Shown here: in pieces, positions 30,831 through 43,597 of the stretch
Layout of the letters: each line of letters starts with the position of its first letter
How positions within the stretch are numbered: the stretch's first letter is position 1
Origin: Chimaeribacter arupi
GTDB lineage: Bacteria > Pseudomonadota > Gammaproteobacteria > Enterobacterales > Enterobacteriaceae
Assembly (NCBI RefSeq): GCF_002858805.1
Contig: NZ_PJZI01000019.1
Coordinates: forward strand, 1-64,000
Reading direction: 5' to 3'
DNA: 64,000 nucleotides
The notes under the pieces: generated by a model
Database searches by the model: none
What the model saw: only the letters and a program-made list of their open reading frames with translations
What the model was told of the DNA's origin: nothing
Position numbers and translations under genes: made by a program

Positions 30831-32186
30831 TCAGAGACGGGAGAAATCATTGAAAAGTGCAAGCCCCATTAACAGCACCAGCAATACCGAGCCGATGCGA
30901 TAGCTGAAGTCTTGTACTCGCTCAGAAACCGGCCCACCCTTCAGCTTTTCAATCGCCAGGAAGAGCAGGTGTCCACCATCCAATACCGGCAGTGGGAACA
31001 GGTTGATAATCCCGAGGTTCACGCTGATAAGCGCCAGGAACATCAGGTAGTAAACCAACCCGTACTCTGCTGACATCCCTGCGCCCTGCGCAATGGAAAT
31101 AGGGCCACTCAGGTTGTTCAGCTTCACATCACCGGTAATCAACTTGCCCAACATACTGACCGTCAGCTTCATCAGCTGCCAGGTTTTGTCCCCGGCTTCA
31201 TAGAAGGCTGTAAACGGCCCATACTGGCGGATCGTCTTATACTCATCAGGCAGCGGGATAATCTTCGGGACCACGCCGGCAAACCCTTCCACCTCACCTT
31301 TTCCTGCCGGCTTTGTATCCGGAATCAGGGTCAAAGACAAGGGGGAACCTGCCCGCGCAATCTCTACAACCAGTGGTTTGGCCGGGTTATCACGCACCAG
31401 CGTGACAAAACGCTGCCACTGCCCTAAAAGCTGACCATTGACTTTAACGATCCTGTCACCGGGTTGCAAACCCGCTTTTGCCGCAGCTGAACCCGCCTGC
31501 ACTTCTGCCAGTACCGGTTCAATCTGCGGACCACGCGGCATAATGCCCAATGCCACGACGGGATCCTGCTTGTCCGGCTCAAACTGCCACTGACGTAAAT
31601 CCAGTGTCTTCTCAACAACCTGTGAGGAGCCAAACGGCGCCACACCGACCGTGGTTTGCGCATCGCCAATTTTGCCGATAAGCTCCAGACGCACTGAATC
31701 CCAATCAGGCGTTTCGATACCGCCAAGTGACTTAAGTTCCATACCCGGCGAAATTTCCGCGTGTGCGGCGACCGAGTCAGGGGCTATCTCCCCCACCACC
31801 GGGCGCAGGCTGGGAACCCCGATGATGAACACCAGCCAATAGGCAAAAACAGCGAAAATAAAGTTGGCAACAGGCCCGGCGCTGATGATCGCTGCGCGCT
31901 GCCAGACCGTTTTGTTGTTGAAGGATTGGTGACGTAATTCAGGTGGGACGGCCTCAACCCGCTCGTCGAGCATTTTGACATAGCCGCCGAGCGGGATCAG
32001 GGCGATAACATATTCGGTGCCCTGGCGGTCAGTCCGCCGCCAGAGCGCGCGGCCAAATCCGATAGAGAAACGTTCAACACGGACACCACAGCGACGGGCG
32101 ACCCAGAAATGGCCGAACTCATGCACGGTGATCAACACCCCCAGCGCAACGATAAACGCCGCCAGGCTCCAGAGTATGTTCATCAT
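30831..32186 (-). CDS. rseP: site-2 protease RseP (sigma-E regulator)
   Basis: Inner-membrane zinc metalloprotease that cleaves RseA to release sigma-E and clears signal-peptide remnants. It has 451 residues. The zinc motif HEFGH is at residues 22-26 and the third ligand motif [12 protein letters not shown] is near the C terminus, with two periplasmic PDZ domains between. Several transmembrane helices are evident. A start one codon later is equally possible. Confidence 0.97.
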   Translation of the reverse strand: MMNILWSLAAFIVALGVLITVHEFGHFWVARRCGVRVERFSIGFGRALWRRTDRQGTEYVIALIPLGGYVKMLDERVEAVPPELRHQSFNNKTVWQRAAIISAGPVANFIFAVFAYWLVFIIGVPSLRPVVGEIAPDSVAAHAEISPGMELKSLGGIETPDWDSVRLELIGKIGDAQTTVGVAPFGSSQVVEKTLDLRQWQFEPDKQDPVVALGIMPRGPQIEPVLAEVQAGSAAAKAGLQPGDRIVKVNGQLLGQWQRFVTLVRDNPAKPLVVEIARAGSPLSLTLIPDTKPAGKGEVEGFAGVVPKIIPLPDEYKTIRQYGPFTAFYEAGDKTWQLMKLTVSMLGKLITGDVKLNNLSGPISIAQGAGMSAEYGLVYYLMFLALISVNLGIINLFPLPVLDGGHLLFLAIEKLKGGPVSERVQDFSYRIGSVLLVLLMGLALFNDFSRL

Positions 32187-32214
32187 ATTCCCTAAACTCC
32201 CCGTCTCAGACGGC

Positions 32215-33063
32215 TTAGAACACCAACAGCATCAGGCAGGCAAAAACCGGTACCGCGGCCGTCAGGCTGTCAATCCGGTCGAGTACCCCACCGTGACCGG
32301 GGATAAGGCTGCCGCTGTCTTTAATACCGGCTTCACGTTTGAACATGCTTTCCGTCAGGTCGCCCAGTACCGAGGCCAGGGCCGCGACAATAGAGCATAC
32401 CAACAGCATCATAGGCTGAATGCTCAGCGGCGCATAACGGCCGAAAGCCCAGGCGATAACCGCAGACGTCACCAGCCCGCCAATCAGCCCCTGCCAGGTT
32501 TTCCCCGGTGAGACTCTGGGTGCGAGCTTATGTTTTCCGAACAGTTTGCCGAAGATATACGCCCCTGAATCTGCGCCCCAGACCAGCAGCATCACATACA
32601 GCAGCCACCAGGCACCGGCTGTGGGATTCTCTTCATAACCATATTGCCGCAGCGACACCATGCCCCAGAAAAACGGCACGATGGTCAGCAGGCCAAACAG
32701 CAGCCTCAGGGGTTTTGAATGGCGCCATATGCCGGCTGAGCGGGGATAGAACAGCACCAGCAGCAGGGCTGCCGCCCACCACAGCAACGAGGCCCACAGT
32801 GACAGGCTTACCTGCAACACAGGCAGCGACTGAGGATAGGCCGGCACGGTCAGCATCATTAGCGCCAGCAGGAACCCGCACAGGATAGCCAGCCAGACGC
32901 GCTGGTTGCGTGAGGTGAAGCCGGCCAGCTGGCCCCACTCCCAGGCAGCCAGCATACAGACGATCAGGGTAACGACAGCAAACCCCACCGGCGGAAGCAG
33001 AAACAGCGCGGCGATGACGATCGGGATTAAAATAAACGCAGTGATGAGGCGATACTTCAGCAA
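32215..33063 (-). CDS. cdsA: phosphatidate cytidylyltransferase
   Basis: Makes CDP-diacylglycerol from phosphatidate and CTP for phospholipid synthesis. Polytopic membrane protein of 282 residues. The family signature ([20 protein letters not shown] followed by GVLDRID) is complete near the C terminus. Confidence 0.97.
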   Translation of the reverse strand: MLKYRLITAFILIPIVIAALFLLPPVGFAVVTLIVCMLAAWEWGQLAGFTSRNQRVWLAILCGFLLALMMLTVPAYPQSLPVLQVSLSLWASLLWWAAALLLVLFYPRSAGIWRHSKPLRLLFGLLTIVPFFWGMVSLRQYGYEENPTAGAWWLLYVMLLVWGADSGAYIFGKLFGKHKLAPRVSPGKTWQGLIGGLVTSAVIAWAFGRYAPLSIQPMMLLVCSIVAALASVLGDLTESMFKREAGIKDSGSLIPGHGGVLDRIDSLTAAVPVFACLMLLVF

Positions 33064-33072
33064 AAGTTCTCC

Positions 33073-33831
33073 CTAGGACGCATCAGCGCCGATAGGTGTT
33101 GTTCCCCCGAAGCGGCGCTCGCGATGTGCAAATGCATTCAGCGCACCTTCAAAGACATGTTCATCAAAATCAGGCCAAAGGACATCTGTAAAGTAAAGCT
33201 CAGCATAGGCAATCTGCCACAGCAAAAAATTACTGATACGGTGCTCTCCACCCGTCCGGATCACCAGATCCACCGGGGCCTGCTCGTGCAGGCAAACCAG
33301 CTCGCTTAAGCCTTCCTCAGTAATCTGGTCTGGCTGAAGCTCGCCCGCCTGAACCTGCTGCGCCAGCGTTCTCATTCCCTGAATGATATCCCAGCGGCCG
33401 CCATAATTCGCCGCGATGTTAAGCGTCAGGCCATCATTACCGGCGGTTAACGCTTCAGACCGGCGGATTCGCTCCTGCAGACGGGCACTGAAACGGCTGG
33501 TATCCCCAATCACCCGTAAGCGGACGTTATGTTTATGCAGGCTTTTGACTTCGCTGTCCAGCGCTCTGACGAACAGCTCCATCAATGCGGTTACTTCCTG
33601 TGCGGGACGATTCCAGTTTTCACTGCTGAAGGCATAAAGCGTGAGTGCATCAAGATGATGGTTGGCAGCGAAACTCACTGCGCGACGCACCGATTTCACC
33701 CCTGCTTTATGACCAAAGATCCGTAACTTTCCCTGACGTTTAGCCCAACGGCCGTTGCCGTCCATGATAATGGCGACGTGGCGTGGTCCCGGGATGGGCA
33801 GGTCAGCCCCTTGTTGATTTGCGGACGACAT
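33073..33831 (-). CDS. uppS: undecaprenyl diphosphate synthase
   Basis: cis-Prenyltransferase (IspU) that builds the C55 lipid carrier for peptidoglycan, O-antigen and capsule. It has 252 residues with the catalytic Asp in VAIIMDGNGRWAK and the C-terminal DLVIRTGGEHRISNFLLWQ motif. Two hairpins with T runs lie upstream (33898-33923 and the following GC-rich stem), so a promoter of its own between dxr and uppS is likely. Confidence 0.97.
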   Translation of the reverse strand: MSSANQQGADLPIPGPRHVAIIMDGNGRWAKRQGKLRIFGHKAGVKSVRRAVSFAANHHLDALTLYAFSSENWNRPAQEVTALMELFVRALDSEVKSLHKHNVRLRVIGDTSRFSARLQERIRRSEALTAGNDGLTLNIAANYGGRWDIIQGMRTLAQQVQAGELQPDQITEEGLSELVCLHEQAPVDLVIRTGGEHRISNFLLWQIAYAELYFTDVLWPDFDEHVFEGALNAFAHRERRFGGTTPIGADAS

Positions 33832-33897
33832 AACGCGTACTTATTTCCTCAATCAGAAATACAACAGTGCTACCGGAACATAAGGCCCTGTGTGCGC

Positions 33898-33923
33898 AAA
33901 AAAGCCGTGAACAGGCACGGCTT
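33898..33923 (-). terminator. dxr terminator
   Basis: Eight-base stem (AAGCCGTG/CACGGCTT) with a T6 run on the minus strand. A second GC-rich hairpin with a T7 run (about 33929-33965) precedes it on the transcript. The 235-bp gap from 33832 to 34066 holds only these elements. Confidence 0.75.
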
Positions 33924-34066
33924 ACCCTAAAAAAAGCCCCCGCACTGCCGGCGACAGCGCGCCGCTGAAAATCCTTTTTACTGACATTCATGACAGGTGC
34001 CGGGAGGCGCTGACTATACCATTTTCACCTAACGCCGACAAATTGCCGTAAATGCAAGCAGATAGG

Positions 34067-35263
34067 TCAGCGACGGGCCGCGTTCACGCGGTGAGATGCC
34101 GCATCACGTGCCCGGCGGTCGATCTCCAGCACATCCTCGACACTGTGTGGCTCTGTCAGGGCCAGTGTATCAAGCACGGCGCGGTTTACGGCAGCAATGT
34201 CAGTGAAGCGGATCGCATTATCCAAAAATGCCGCGACGGCAATTTCGTTAGCGGCGTTCAAGGCCGTGGTGGCAGCCTGCCCGGTATGGCAGGCATCAAT
34301 CGCCAGCTTCAGACAGGGATAGCGCTGATAATCAGGCTCCATGAAGGTCAGCGCCCCAATGCGGCAGAAATCCAGGGGAGCGACACCGGCCCCGACCCGT
34401 TGCGGGTAGGCCATCGCATGGGCGATCGGGGTACGCATATCAGGGGAGCCGAGCTGCGCCAGCACGCTGCCGTCACGGTAACGCACCATAGAGTGAATCA
34501 CGGATTGCGGATGGAGAATCACTTCCATCTGTTCAGCAGAGGCGTTGAACAGCCAGCGGGCCTCAATATATTCCAGTCCTTTATTCATCATGGTGGCGGA
34601 ATCGACGGAAATTTTACGGCCCATCGACCAGTTGGGATGCGCACAGGCCTGCGCCGGGGTCACACCGGCGAAATCCGCCAGCGGTGTGTCACGGAACGGG
34701 CCACCGGAGCCGGTTAAAATAATCCGCGCGACACCATGATCTTCAAGGGAAGCATACCCTAAGCAGCGTTGAATGCTCTCCGGTAAACTCTGAAAAATCG
34801 CGTTATGTTCGCTGTCGATAGGCAGGAGTTGGGCGCCGCTCTGTGCCACAGCGTCCATAAAGATGCGCCCGCAGGTCACCAGGGACTCTTTATTGGCCAG
34901 CAGCACCTGTTTGCCGGCCCGGATGGCGGCAAGCGTGGGCAGCAGGCCGGCAGCGCCGACAATGGCCGCCATCACCTGGTCAACCTCAGGCAGGGCCGCT
35001 AACGTGCAGGCCGCGTCCTGGCCGGCCATCACTTCAACCCGGAGGCCCAGCTCAGCCAAACGCAGACGTAACTGCTGTGCCGCCTGTTCATCCGCCATCG
35101 CGGCGTACTCAGGCCTGAATTCGGCACACTGTTGTGCCATGACGTCGACATTATGCCCGGCAACCAGGGCTTTAACCGTAAATTGCTGAGGGTTGGCACG
35201 AATAACAGCCAGGGTGCTGATGCCAATAGACCCGGTGGAACCCAGAATGGTCAGTTGCTTCAT
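34067..35263 (-). CDS. dxr: 1-deoxy-D-xylulose-5-phosphate reductoisomerase
   Basis: First committed step of the MEP isoprenoid pathway, which feeds UppS next door. It has 398 residues, the E. coli length. It has the NADPH-binding ILGSTGSIG at the N terminus, the metal site in [10 protein letters not shown], and the catalytic-loop motif [15 protein letters not shown]. Confidence 0.98.
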   Translation of the reverse strand: MKQLTILGSTGSIGISTLAVIRANPQQFTVKALVAGHNVDVMAQQCAEFRPEYAAMADEQAAQQLRLRLAELGLRVEVMAGQDAACTLAALPEVDQVMAAIVGAAGLLPTLAAIRAGKQVLLANKESLVTCGRIFMDAVAQSGAQLLPIDSEHNAIFQSLPESIQRCLGYASLEDHGVARIILTGSGGPFRDTPLADFAGVTPAQACAHPNWSMGRKISVDSATMMNKGLEYIEARWLFNASAEQMEVILHPQSVIHSMVRYRDGSVLAQLGSPDMRTPIAHAMAYPQRVGAGVAPLDFCRIGALTFMEPDYQRYPCLKLAIDACHTGQAATTALNAANEIAVAAFLDNAIRFTDIAAVNRAVLDTLALTEPHSVEDVLEIDRRARDAASHRVNAARR

Positions 35264-35378
35264 GAGGATGCTCTGAATAACTGTTTATTATGATTGGAAG
35301 GCGTCCAGTCTGAAACCTGCAACCTCTGTTGTCTATGGGATTTCAGCGACAAACAGAAATATCACCTTATAAAATAAT

Positions 35379-35403
35379 AAAGCGCCGCCGGGGCGACGCT
35401 TTA
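35379..35403 (-). terminator. frr terminator
   Basis: GC-rich hairpin (AAAGCG...CGCTTT arms, with one mismatch) followed on the minus strand by a T-rich tract, 15 bp beyond the frr stop. Confidence 0.75.
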
Positions 35404-35417
35404 TTTCACAGCGGGAA

Positions 35418-35975
35418 TTAAAACTCCATCAATTCCGCTTCTTTCTCTGTCAGCGTGACATCGATTTTCTTAATGAAAACATCGGTCATTTTCTGGATAT
35501 CATCCTGAGAACGACGCTCTTCGTCTTCACTGATTTCTTTGTCTTTCAGCAGAGCTTTCACTTTTTCATTAGCATCACGGCGCACGTTACGTACGGAAAC
35601 GCGACCCTGCTCTGCTTCGTTGCGCACGACTTTGATCAGATCTTTACGACGCTCTTCTGTCAATGCCGGCAGCGGTACACGAATCACTGCACCCGCAGAG
35701 GACGGGTTCAGGCCGAGGTCAGAGGACATAATGGCTTTTTCAACGGCCGGGCCGAGGGTGCGGTCGAAGACGGTAATAGCCAGGGTGCGGGAATCTTCAG
35801 CTACGACGTTAGCCAGCTGACGCAGCGGCGTCGCGGAGCCGTAATATTCCACCTGAATCCCATCCAGGATGCTTGGAGAAGCACGGCCGGTACGGATTTT
35901 ACTGATGTGGGTTTTGAAAACTTCCACGCATTTTTCCATACGCGTTTCAGCATCTTTTCTGATTTCGTTAATCAC
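35418..35975 (-). CDS. frr: ribosome recycling factor
   Basis: With EF-G it splits post-termination ribosomes; essential. It has 185 residues, matching the tRNA-shaped two-domain family, with the conserved [13 protein letters not shown] and [13 protein letters not shown] segments. It lies downstream of pyrH with a 158-bp gap. Confidence 0.98.
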   Translation of the reverse strand: MINEIRKDAETRMEKCVEVFKTHISKIRTGRASPSILDGIQVEYYGSATPLRQLANVVAEDSRTLAITVFDRTLGPAVEKAIMSSDLGLNPSSAGAVIRVPLPALTEERRKDLIKVVRNEAEQGRVSVRNVRRDANEKVKALLKDKEISEDEERRSQDDIQKMTDVFIKKIDVTLTEKEAELMEF

Positions 35976-36133
35976 GTTGCGAACCCTTGAAAACTGGTTA
36001 CTTGGCAGACTCTACACTAAGTATAGTCGGAAAATATTCACACCAGCAGCGAGACTGGCTAAAGATAACAGGGGAGCACCGGCGGTATACCGCTCCCGCG
36101 TGCGCCCATGATATCAAAATTAATGGTACGCCG

Positions 36134-36859
36134 TTATTTACAGATCAGCGTGCCTTCTTTTTCACCCATCACGACGCGGCGCAGGGCGCCCGGTTTGTTC
36201 ATGTTGAATACGCGGATCGGCAGGTTATGGTCACGCGCCAGGGTAAAGGCCGCGAGATCCATCACTTTCAGTTCGCGCTCCAGCACATCAGCATAAGAGA
36301 GCTGTTCGTACAGCGTTGCATCCGGGGTTTTTACCGGGTCAGCGGAGTAAACGCCATCCACTTTCGTCGCTTTCAATACCACGTCAGCTTCGATTTCGAT
36401 ACCGCGCAGACAGGCCGCAGAGTCAGTGGTAAAGAACGGGTTACCGGTACCGGCAGAGAAGATAACCACGCGGTTATTACGCAGCAGGCTGATCGCTTCA
36501 GCCCAGCTGTAGTTATCACACACGCCGTTCAACGGAATCGCGGACATCAGGCGGGCATTCACATAGGCACGGTGCAGCGCATCACGCATCGCCAGGCCGT
36601 TCATCACGGTGGCCAGCATTCCCATGTGATCGCCCACTACGCGGTTCATGCCGGCCTGAGCCAGGCCCGCCCCGCGGAACAAGTTACCCCCGCCAATGAC
36701 CACACCGACCTGGATGCCCAGCTCGACCAATTCCTTTACTTCCTGTGCCATACGATCCAAAACGCTAGCGTCGATACCAAAACCTTCTGCGCCTTGCAGG
36801 GCTTCGCCACTCAGCTTAAGCAGGATACGCTGATATACGGGTTTTGCATTGGTTGCCAT
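36134..36859 (-). CDS. pyrH: UMP kinase
   Basis: Hexameric bacterial UMP kinase of the amino-acid-kinase fold, making UDP for pyrimidine nucleotides. It has 241 residues from the ATG at 36859 ([10 protein letters not shown]), the exact E. coli length; an upstream in-frame ATG would add 23 residues without support. The phosphate-binding KLSGEAL and [11 protein letters not shown] motifs are intact. Confidence 0.98.
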   Translation of the reverse strand: MATNAKPVYQRILLKLSGEALQGAEGFGIDASVLDRMAQEVKELVELGIQVGVVIGGGNLFRGAGLAQAGMNRVVGDHMGMLATVMNGLAMRDALHRAYVNARLMSAIPLNGVCDNYSWAEAISLLRNNRVVIFSAGTGNPFFTTDSAACLRGIEIEADVVLKATKVDGVYSADPVKTPDATLYEQLSYADVLERELKVMDLAAFTLARDHNLPIRVFNMNKPGALRRVVMGEKEGTLICK

Positions 36860-36969
36860 GGTGTTCTGTCCTAAGAAGCAGTGAGAGTAGTGGGGTTTTT
36901 TGTGTATCACATCACAACTTTGTTGCAAGCGCTACAAGGCAGGATGTCATTGGGATTAATCTGGCTGGA

Positions 36970-36999
36970 TAAAACGGAACCGCCTGATGGCGGCTCCGT
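36970..36999 (-). terminator. tsf terminator
   Basis: Eleven-base stem with one mismatch (ACGGAACCGCC/GGCGGCTCCGT), a TGAT loop and a T4 run on the minus strand, 8 bp beyond the tsf stop. Confidence 0.8.
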
Positions 37000-37006
37000 A
37001 AAGTCA

Positions 37007-37864
37007 TTAAGACTGCTTGCTCATGGCTGCAACTTCAGCAGCGAAGTCAGTTTCGACTTTCTCAATGCCTTCGCCCACTTCAAAGCGGATGAAGTTGATC
37101 ACGTCAGCGTTGTGCTCTTTCAGCAGCTGGCCAACGGTTTTGTTCGGGTCCATAACGAAGTTCTGGCCGGTCAGAGAGATCTCACCGGTGAATTTACGCA
37201 TACGGCCTTCAACCATTTTCTCAGCGATTTCGCGCGGTTTACCAGACTGCATCGCGATGTCCAGCTGGATCTGGTGCTCACGGGCAACCACGTCAGCCGG
37301 GACGTCGTCAGGTTTCACGTATTCCGGCTTGCTTGCAGCAATGTGCATTGCTACGTGCTTCACCAGCTCTTCGTCAGCGCCGGTTGCAGCAACCATGACG
37401 CCGATACGTGCACCGTGCAGGTAGGTACCCAGCACGTCGCCTTCCAGGACAGCCAGGCGGCGGATATTGATGTTTTCACCAATTTTTGCCACCAGCGCAG
37501 TACGCTGCTCTTCGAACTTCGCTTTCAGCACTTCAACGTCGTTGATTTTTTCGTCCATCGCTGCTGCGATAACGTCATCACCGAAGGCTTTGAAGCCTGC
37601 GTCTTTAGCCACGAAGTCAGTTTCGCAGTTCAGTTCAACGATTACGCCGTATTTACCGTCTGCAGACACTTTGGTCAGAATCACGCCTTCAGCAGCCACA
37701 CGGCCTGCTTTCTTAGCAGCTTTCGCCTGACCGGATTTACGCATGTTGTCGATAGCCAGCTCGATGTCGCCGTTAGCTTCAACCAGTGCTTTCTTACATT
37801 CCATCATGCCTGCGCCGGTACGTTCACGCAGTTCTTTTACCAGGGAAGCGGTAATATCAGCCAT
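37007..37864 (-). CDS. tsf: translation elongation factor Ts
   Basis: Guanine-nucleotide exchange factor for EF-Tu. It has 285 residues (E. coli 283). The N-terminal UBA-like domain ([16 protein letters not shown]) and the exchange motif TDFVAKD are present. Co-transcribed with rpsB, but a hairpin lies in the 150-bp gap. Confidence 0.98.
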   Translation of the reverse strand: MADITASLVKELRERTGAGMMECKKALVEANGDIELAIDNMRKSGQAKAAKKAGRVAAEGVILTKVSADGKYGVIVELNCETDFVAKDAGFKAFGDDVIAAAMDEKINDVEVLKAKFEEQRTALVAKIGENINIRRLAVLEGDVLGTYLHGARIGVMVAATGADEELVKHVAMHIAASKPEYVKPDDVPADVVAREHQIQLDIAMQSGKPREIAEKMVEGRMRKFTGEISLTGQNFVMDPNKTVGQLLKEHNADVINFIRFEVGEGIEKVETDFAAEVAAMSKQS

Positions 37865-37936
37865 TCTATTTTCCTCGGTTATCTCGTGGGGGAGCGAGAG
37901 GCTCTCACAGAGACGGTTCTCGCATTTAAGATAAGC

Positions 37937-37960
37937 AAAGGGGGCCTATAAAAGGCCCCC
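37937..37960 (-). terminator. attenuator-like hairpin between rpsB and tsf
   Basis: Seven-base GC stem (GGGGGCC/GGCCCCC) with a 7-base loop and a weak TTTGCTT tail on the minus strand. Partial termination here would set the S2 to EF-Ts ratio, as proposed for E. coli. Confidence 0.65.
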
Positions 37961-38014
37961 TAACCAACCATATTCAATACCTGGTTAATAAGGGCTCAGT
38001 GTGAGCTTGCCTTA

Positions 38015-38920
<906 letters not shown>

Positions 38921-38926
38921 GCGCGC

Positions 38927-38955
38927 TTTATACCATAAACCCGCCCCTGACTCCA
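38927..38955 (-). promoter_or_regulatory. rpsB-tsf promoter
   Basis: On the minus strand a -10 TATAAA (complement of 38927-38932) is followed by a GCGCGCC discriminator typical of ppGpp-inhibited ribosomal promoters. The -35 is weak (TGGAGT, complement of 38950-38955, 17 bp away). Confidence 0.55.
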
Positions 38956-38992
38956 CTACTTGTTACATCCCATGCTGCCGGGAAATCAGCGT

Positions 38993-39021
38993 TTGGCAGC
39001 GAATTGCCGGGCTGATACCAT
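38993..39021 (+). promoter_or_regulatory. likely map promoter
   Basis: TTGGCA (38993-38998) and TACCAT (39016-39021) are 17 bp apart, 63 bp before the map ATG. The 344-bp map-rpsB gap holds this and the divergent rpsB promoter and leader. Confidence 0.45.
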
Positions 39022-39084
39022 ATTGTGATGCACTCTTTTTTGCTGGCCGGCTGGCCGGCCCACTGAACATCTGCGGAACATTTC

Positions 39085-39879
39085 ATGGCAATTTCGATTA
39101 AAACTCCTGAAGACATTGAAAAAATGCGCGTCGCCGGCCGCCTGGCGGCGGAAGTGCTGGAAATCATTGAGCCTTACGTCAAACCCGGCGTGACCACCGG
39201 CGAACTTGACCGCATCTGCCACGACCACATCACGAATAAACAACATGCCATTTCCGCCTGCCTGAACTACCACGGCTTCCCGAAATCGGTGTGTATTTCA
39301 ATCAATGAAGTGGTGTGCCACGGTATCCCAAGCGATGACAAAGTCCTGAAAGACGGCGACATCGTTAACATTGACGTCACGGTGATTAAAGACGGCTTCC
39401 ACGGCGACACCTCAAAAATGTTTATCGCCGGCAAACCCACCATTCTGGGCGAGCGCCTGTGCCGCGTCACCCAGGAGAGCCTCTACCTGGCGATTAATAT
39501 GGTGCGCCCCGGCATCCGCCTGCGCAGCCTCGGCAAAGCGATCCAGGCCTTTGTGGAAGCGGAAAAATTCTCAGTGGTGCGTGAGTATTGCGGCCACGGC
39601 ATCGGCGAAGGGTTCCACGAAGAGCCGCAAGTGCTGCATTATGATGCGGATGACGGCGGCGTTGTGCTGCAGCCGGGCATGGCCTTTACCATTGAGCCGA
39701 TGGTCAACGCCGGTGATTTCCGCATCCGCACCATGAAAGATGGCTGGACGGTAAAAACCAAAGATCGCAGCTTGTCCGCGCAGTATGAGCATACTATTGT
39801 GGTGACAGAGAACGGCTGCGAAATAATGACCCTGCGCAAGGATGACACCCTGCCGGCGGTGATTACGCACGAACAGTAA
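39085..39879 (+). CDS. map: methionine aminopeptidase
   Basis: Removes the initiator methionine from nascent proteins; essential. It has 264 residues as in E. coli, with the five metal ligands in VNIDVTV, GFHGDTSKM, GHGIGEGFHEEP, FTIEPMV and YEHTIVV. Divergent from rpsB. Confidence 0.98.
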   Translation: MAISIKTPEDIEKMRVAGRLAAEVLEIIEPYVKPGVTTGELDRICHDHITNKQHAISACLNYHGFPKSVCISINEVVCHGIPSDDKVLKDGDIVNIDVTVIKDGFHGDTSKMFIAGKPTILGERLCRVTQESLYLAINMVRPGIRLRSLGKAIQAFVEAEKFSVVREYCGHGIGEGFHEEPQVLHYDADDGGVVLQPGMAFTIEPMVNAGDFRIRTMKDGWTVKTKDRSLSAQYEHTIVVTENGCEIMTLRKDDTLPAVITHEQ

Positions 39880-39885
39880 AAGAAC

Positions 39886-39908
39886 AAGCCGGCGGTTGCC
39901 GGCTTTTT
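39886..39908 (+). terminator. map terminator
   Basis: Eight-base stem (AAGCCGGC/GCCGGCTT) and a T5 tail in the 43-bp gap before glnD. Confidence 0.8.
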
Positions 39909-39922
39909 AATGGGCTGCGCTT

Positions 39923-42601
39923 ATGTCTGAGAATTTTCCCGATCACGAAATCCCTGTTATCCCGCCGCGCTCCGTGCCAGAGCAGCCCCCCTCCCCTACC
40001 CACCTGACTGATGCACAGATCACCTGCCCGTCGCTGAAGCAGCACCTTGAAACTTTCCAGCTCTGGCTGGCAGCGGCCTTCAATGCCGGTGAAAGTGCAG
40101 AAACATTAGTGGAGGCCCGCAGCCTCTATATTGATCGGCTGTTACGCCGGCTCTGGACTTACTACGGCTTTGACGACGTCCCGGAGACGGCGCTGGTGGC
40201 GGTAGGCGGCTATGGCCGTGGCGAGCTGCACCCGCTTTCTGATATCGATGTGCTGGTGCTGAGCCAAAAGCGCCTCAGTGATGAACAGGCCCAGCGCGGC
40301 GGGGAGCTTATCACCCTGTTGTGGGACCTGAAGCTCGAGGTCGGGCACAGTATGCGCACCCTGGAAGAGTGCCTGCTGGAAGGGCTGGCGGATCTTACCG
40401 TGGCGACCAACCTGATTGAGTCCCGGATGATTTGCGGGGACGTCGCACTGTTCCTGTCGATGCAAAAGCATATTTTCAGCGAGGGCTTCTGGCCGTCGCC
40501 GGACTTTTTCCGCGCCAAAATCGAGGAGCAGCACGAACGCCACCTGCGCTATCACGGCACCAGCTACAATCTGGAGCCGGACATCAAAAGCAGCCCCGGC
40601 GGCCTGCGTGACATCCATACCCTGTTATGGGTGGCCCGCCGCCATTTCGGTGCCACATCCCTTGATGAGATGGTCGGCTTCGGCTTTCTCACCGACGCAG
40701 AGCGCACGGAGCTGAATGCCTGCCAGAGCTTCTTATGGCGCATCCGCTTTGCGCTGCATCTGGTGCTGACCCGCTATGACAACCGCCTGCTGTTTGACCG
40801 CCAGCTGAGCGTGGCCCAGCTGTTGCAGTACCAGGGCGAAGGCAATGAGCCGGTTGAGCGCATGATGAAAGATTTCTACCGCGCAACCCGCCGCGTGGGT
40901 GAACTGAACCATATGCTGCTGCAACTGTTTGACGAGGCGATCCTGGCGCTGGATGCCACAGAGAAACCGCGGCCGCTGGATGATGAATTCCAGTTGCGCG
41001 GCAACCTGATCGACCTGCGTGACGAAACCCTGTTTGCGCGCAAGCCTGAAGCGATCATGCGCATGTTCTACCTGATGGTGAAAACGCGCGATATCGTCGG
41101 CATCTATTCCACCACGTTGCGCCAGTTGCGCCATGTCCTGCGGGATTTGCACACCCCGTTGTGTGAAATCCCGGAGGCGCGTGAGCTGTTTATGGCGATT
41201 CTGCGCCACCCCGGCGCGGTGTCGCGGGCGCTGGTGCCGATGCACCGCCACAGCGTGCTGCTGGCCTATATGCCGCAGTGGAGCAACATCGTCGGGCAGA
41301 TGCAGTTTGACCTGTTCCACGCCTACACGGTGGATGAGCACACCATCCGGGTGCTGCAAAAGCTGGAGAGCTTTGCTGACGAAGCCACCCGCCCGCGCCA
41401 TCCGCTCTGTGTAGAAATTTACCCGCGCCTGCCCCACCCGGAACTGCTGCTGGTTGCCGCGCTGTTCCACGACATCGCCAAAGGGCGCGGCGGCGACCAC
41501 TCGATCCTCGGCGCGCAGGACGTCATGGCGTTTGCGGAGCTGCACGGGCTGAACTCCCGCGAAAGCCAGCTGGTGGCCTGGCTGGTGCGCTGCCACCTGC
41601 TGATGTCCGTGACCGCCCAGCGGCGTGACATCCAGGACCCGACGGTTATCCAGCAATTTACGGCGGAAGTGCAGAGCGAAACCCGGCTGCGTTATCTGGT
41701 GAGCCTGACCGTGGCGGATATCTGTGCCACGAACGAAACCCTGTGGAACAGCTGGAAACAGAGCCTGTTGCGTGAGCTCTATTTCGCCACCGAAAAGCAG
41801 TTGCGCCGTGGGATGCAGAACAGCCCCGATTTGCGCGAACGGGTCCGCCACCACCGGTTGCAGGCGCTGGCGCTGCTGCGGATGGACAACATCGACGAGG
41901 AGTCGCTGCACCGCATCTGGAGCCGCTGCCGCGCCGACTATTTCCTGCGCCACTCGCCGAACCAGTTGGCATGGCACGCCCGCCACCTGCTGGAGCATGA
42001 CTCCACCCTGCCGCTGGTGCTGGTCAGCCGGCAGGCCACGCGCGGCGGCACGGAGATCTTTATCTGGGCGCCCGACCGCCCCTATCTGTTTGCCGCCGTG
42101 GCCGGTGAACTGGACCGCCGCAACCTGAGCATCCACGATGCCCAGATCTTCACCAACCGTGACGGTATGGCAATGGACACCTTTATCGTCCTGGAACCGG
42201 ACGGCAGCCCGCTGGCCGCCGACCGCCACGACGCGATCCGCCAGGCGCTGGTACAGGCGATGACCCAGGAGTATCAGCCGCCGCGTGCGCGCCGCCCGTC
42301 ACCGAAGCTGCGCCACTTCAGTGTGCCGACCAACGTCAATTTCCTGCCGACCCACACTGACCGGCGCAGCTATCTGGAGCTGGTGGCACTTGACCAGCCC
42401 GGCCTGCTGGCCCGGGTGGGTGAAGTCTTCTCCGATCTCGGGCTGTCACTGCATGGCGCGCGGATCACCACCATCGGCGAACGGGTTGAGGATCTGTTTA
42501 TTCTGGCCGACAGCGATCGCCGCTCCCTGAACCGGGAAACGCGGCGAAAACTGGAACAACGGTTGACAGAAGCCCTCAACCCAAACGATAAAGTGTCATA
42601 G
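39923..42601 (+). CDS. glnD: bifunctional PII uridylyltransferase/uridylyl-removing enzyme
   Basis: Primary nitrogen sensor: adds UMP to PII when glutamine is low and removes it when glutamine is high. It has 892 residues. The nucleotidyltransferase motif [19 protein letters not shown] sits near residue 95, an HD hydrolase domain has [12 protein letters not shown], and two C-terminal ACT domains bind glutamine (last in [10 protein letters not shown]). The first 40 residues are less conserved than the rest. Confidence 0.97.
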   Translation: MSENFPDHEIPVIPPRSVPEQPPSPTHLTDAQITCPSLKQHLETFQLWLAAAFNAGESAETLVEARSLYIDRLLRRLWTYYGFDDVPETALVAVGGYGRGELHPLSDIDVLVLSQKRLSDEQAQRGGELITLLWDLKLEVGHSMRTLEECLLEGLADLTVATNLIESRMICGDVALFLSMQKHIFSEGFWPSPDFFRAKIEEQHERHLRYHGTSYNLEPDIKSSPGGLRDIHTLLWVARRHFGATSLDEMVGFGFLTDAERTELNACQSFLWRIRFALHLVLTRYDNRLLFDRQLSVAQLLQYQGEGNEPVERMMKDFYRATRRVGELNHMLLQLFDEAILALDATEKPRPLDDEFQLRGNLIDLRDETLFARKPEAIMRMFYLMVKTRDIVGIYSTTLRQLRHVLRDLHTPLCEIPEARELFMAILRHPGAVSRALVPMHRHSVLLAYMPQWSNIVGQMQFDLFHAYTVDEHTIRVLQKLESFADEATRPRHPLCVEIYPRLPHPELLLVAALFHDIAKGRGGDHSILGAQDVMAFAELHGLNSRESQLVAWLVRCHLLMSVTAQRRDIQDPTVIQQFTAEVQSETRLRYLVSLTVADICATNETLWNSWKQSLLRELYFATEKQLRRGMQNSPDLRERVRHHRLQALALLRMDNIDEESLHRIWSRCRADYFLRHSPNQLAWHARHLLEHDSTLPLVLVSRQATRGGTEIFIWAPDRPYLFAAVAGELDRRNLSIHDAQIFTNRDGMAMDTFIVLEPDGSPLAADRHDAIRQALVQAMTQEYQPPRARRPSPKLRHFSVPTNVNFLPTHTDRRSYLELVALDQPGLLARVGEVFSDLGLSLHGARITTIGERVEDLFILADSDRRSLNRETRRKLEQRLTEALNPNDKVS

Positions 42602-42640
42602 ATATTTTTCCCTAAACGACAAATCAGGACAGATAACAGG

Positions 42641-43465
42641 ATGCAGCAACTACAAACCGTTATTGAAAACGCCTTCGAGCGCCGCGCAGAGATCACCCCG
42701 GCGAACGTGGACACCGTAACGCGCGAAGCGATTAACCAGGTCATCGGTCTGCTGGACAGCGGCGCCCTGCGCGTTGCCGAAAAGATCGACGGGCAGTGGG
42801 TAACGCATCAATGGCTGAAAAAGGCCGTGCTGCTTTCCTTCCGCATCAATGACAACCAGGTGATTGACGGCGCGGAAACCCGTTATTACGACAAAGTACC
42901 GATGAAATTTGCCGGTTATGACGAAGCCCGTTTCCAGAAAGAAGGGTTCCGCGTGGTGCCGCCGGCGTCCGTGCGCCAGGGTGCCTACATCGCCCGCAAT
43001 ACCGTGCTGATGCCGTCGTACGTCAACATCGGTGCCTACGTGGATGAAGGCTCAATGGTGGACACCTGGGCCACTGTCGGCTCCTGTGCGCAGATTGGTA
43101 AAAACGTGCACCTCTCCGGCGGCGTCGGCATCGGCGGCGTGCTGGAGCCGCTGCAGGCCAGCCCAACTATCATTGAAGACAACTGCTTCATCGGTGCCCG
43201 TTCCGAAGTGGTTGAAGGGGTGATTGTTGAGGAAGGCTCCGTGATCTCCATGGGCGTCTACCTGGGCCAGAGCACCAAGATTTATGACCGCGAAACCGGC
43301 GAAGTACATTACGGCCGCGTGCCGGCCGGTTCGGTGGTGGTGTCCGGCAACCTGCCGTCCAAAGACGGCAGCTACAGCCTCTACTGCGCCGTGATCGTGA
43401 AGAAAGTGGATGCGAAAACCCGCGGAAAAGTGGGCATCAACGAACTGTTGCGCACCATCGACTAA
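42641..43465 (+). CDS. dapD: tetrahydrodipicolinate N-succinyltransferase
   Basis: Succinylates tetrahydrodipicolinate in the lysine/diaminopimelate pathway, which supplies peptidoglycan and also the LdcC substrate lysine. It has 274 residues, with an N-terminal helical domain and a left-handed beta-helix; [19 protein letters not shown] is characteristic. Same strand as glnD with a 39-bp gap. Confidence 0.98.
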   Translation: MQQLQTVIENAFERRAEITPANVDTVTREAINQVIGLLDSGALRVAEKIDGQWVTHQWLKKAVLLSFRINDNQVIDGAETRYYDKVPMKFAGYDEARFQKEGFRVVPPASVRQGAYIARNTVLMPSYVNIGAYVDEGSMVDTWATVGSCAQIGKNVHLSGGVGIGGVLEPLQASPTIIEDNCFIGARSEVVEGVIVEEGSVISMGVYLGQSTKIYDRETGEVHYGRVPAGSVVVSGNLPSKDGSYSLYCAVIVKKVDAKTRGKVGINELLRTID

Positions 43466-43475
43466 GCCAGAACGG

Positions 43476-43504
43476 ATAGCGGGTCATTGACCCGCTATTT
43501 TTTT
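43476..43504 (+). terminator. dapD terminator
   Basis: Perfect 11-base stem (ATAGCGGGTCA/TGACCCGCTAT) followed by T7, 10 bp after the stop. Confidence 0.92.
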
Positions 43505-43597
43505 GCCCGCCAGACGGCACGCATTGCCCGCAATCACATCTTATGCTGCCGGTTTACGCCATACTTCCCACTGGATAATAACCAGAAAGGTGCTGCT

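Noticed and set aside
33803-33991. 62-codon frame between dxr and uppS
   Set aside because: Overlaps the uppS start and two terminator hairpins; no homology recognised.
40733-42229. 498-codon open frame antisense to glnD
   Set aside because: Shadow of a GC-rich gene; its His/Gln/Val-rich product shows no family motif, and glnD is certain on the other strand.
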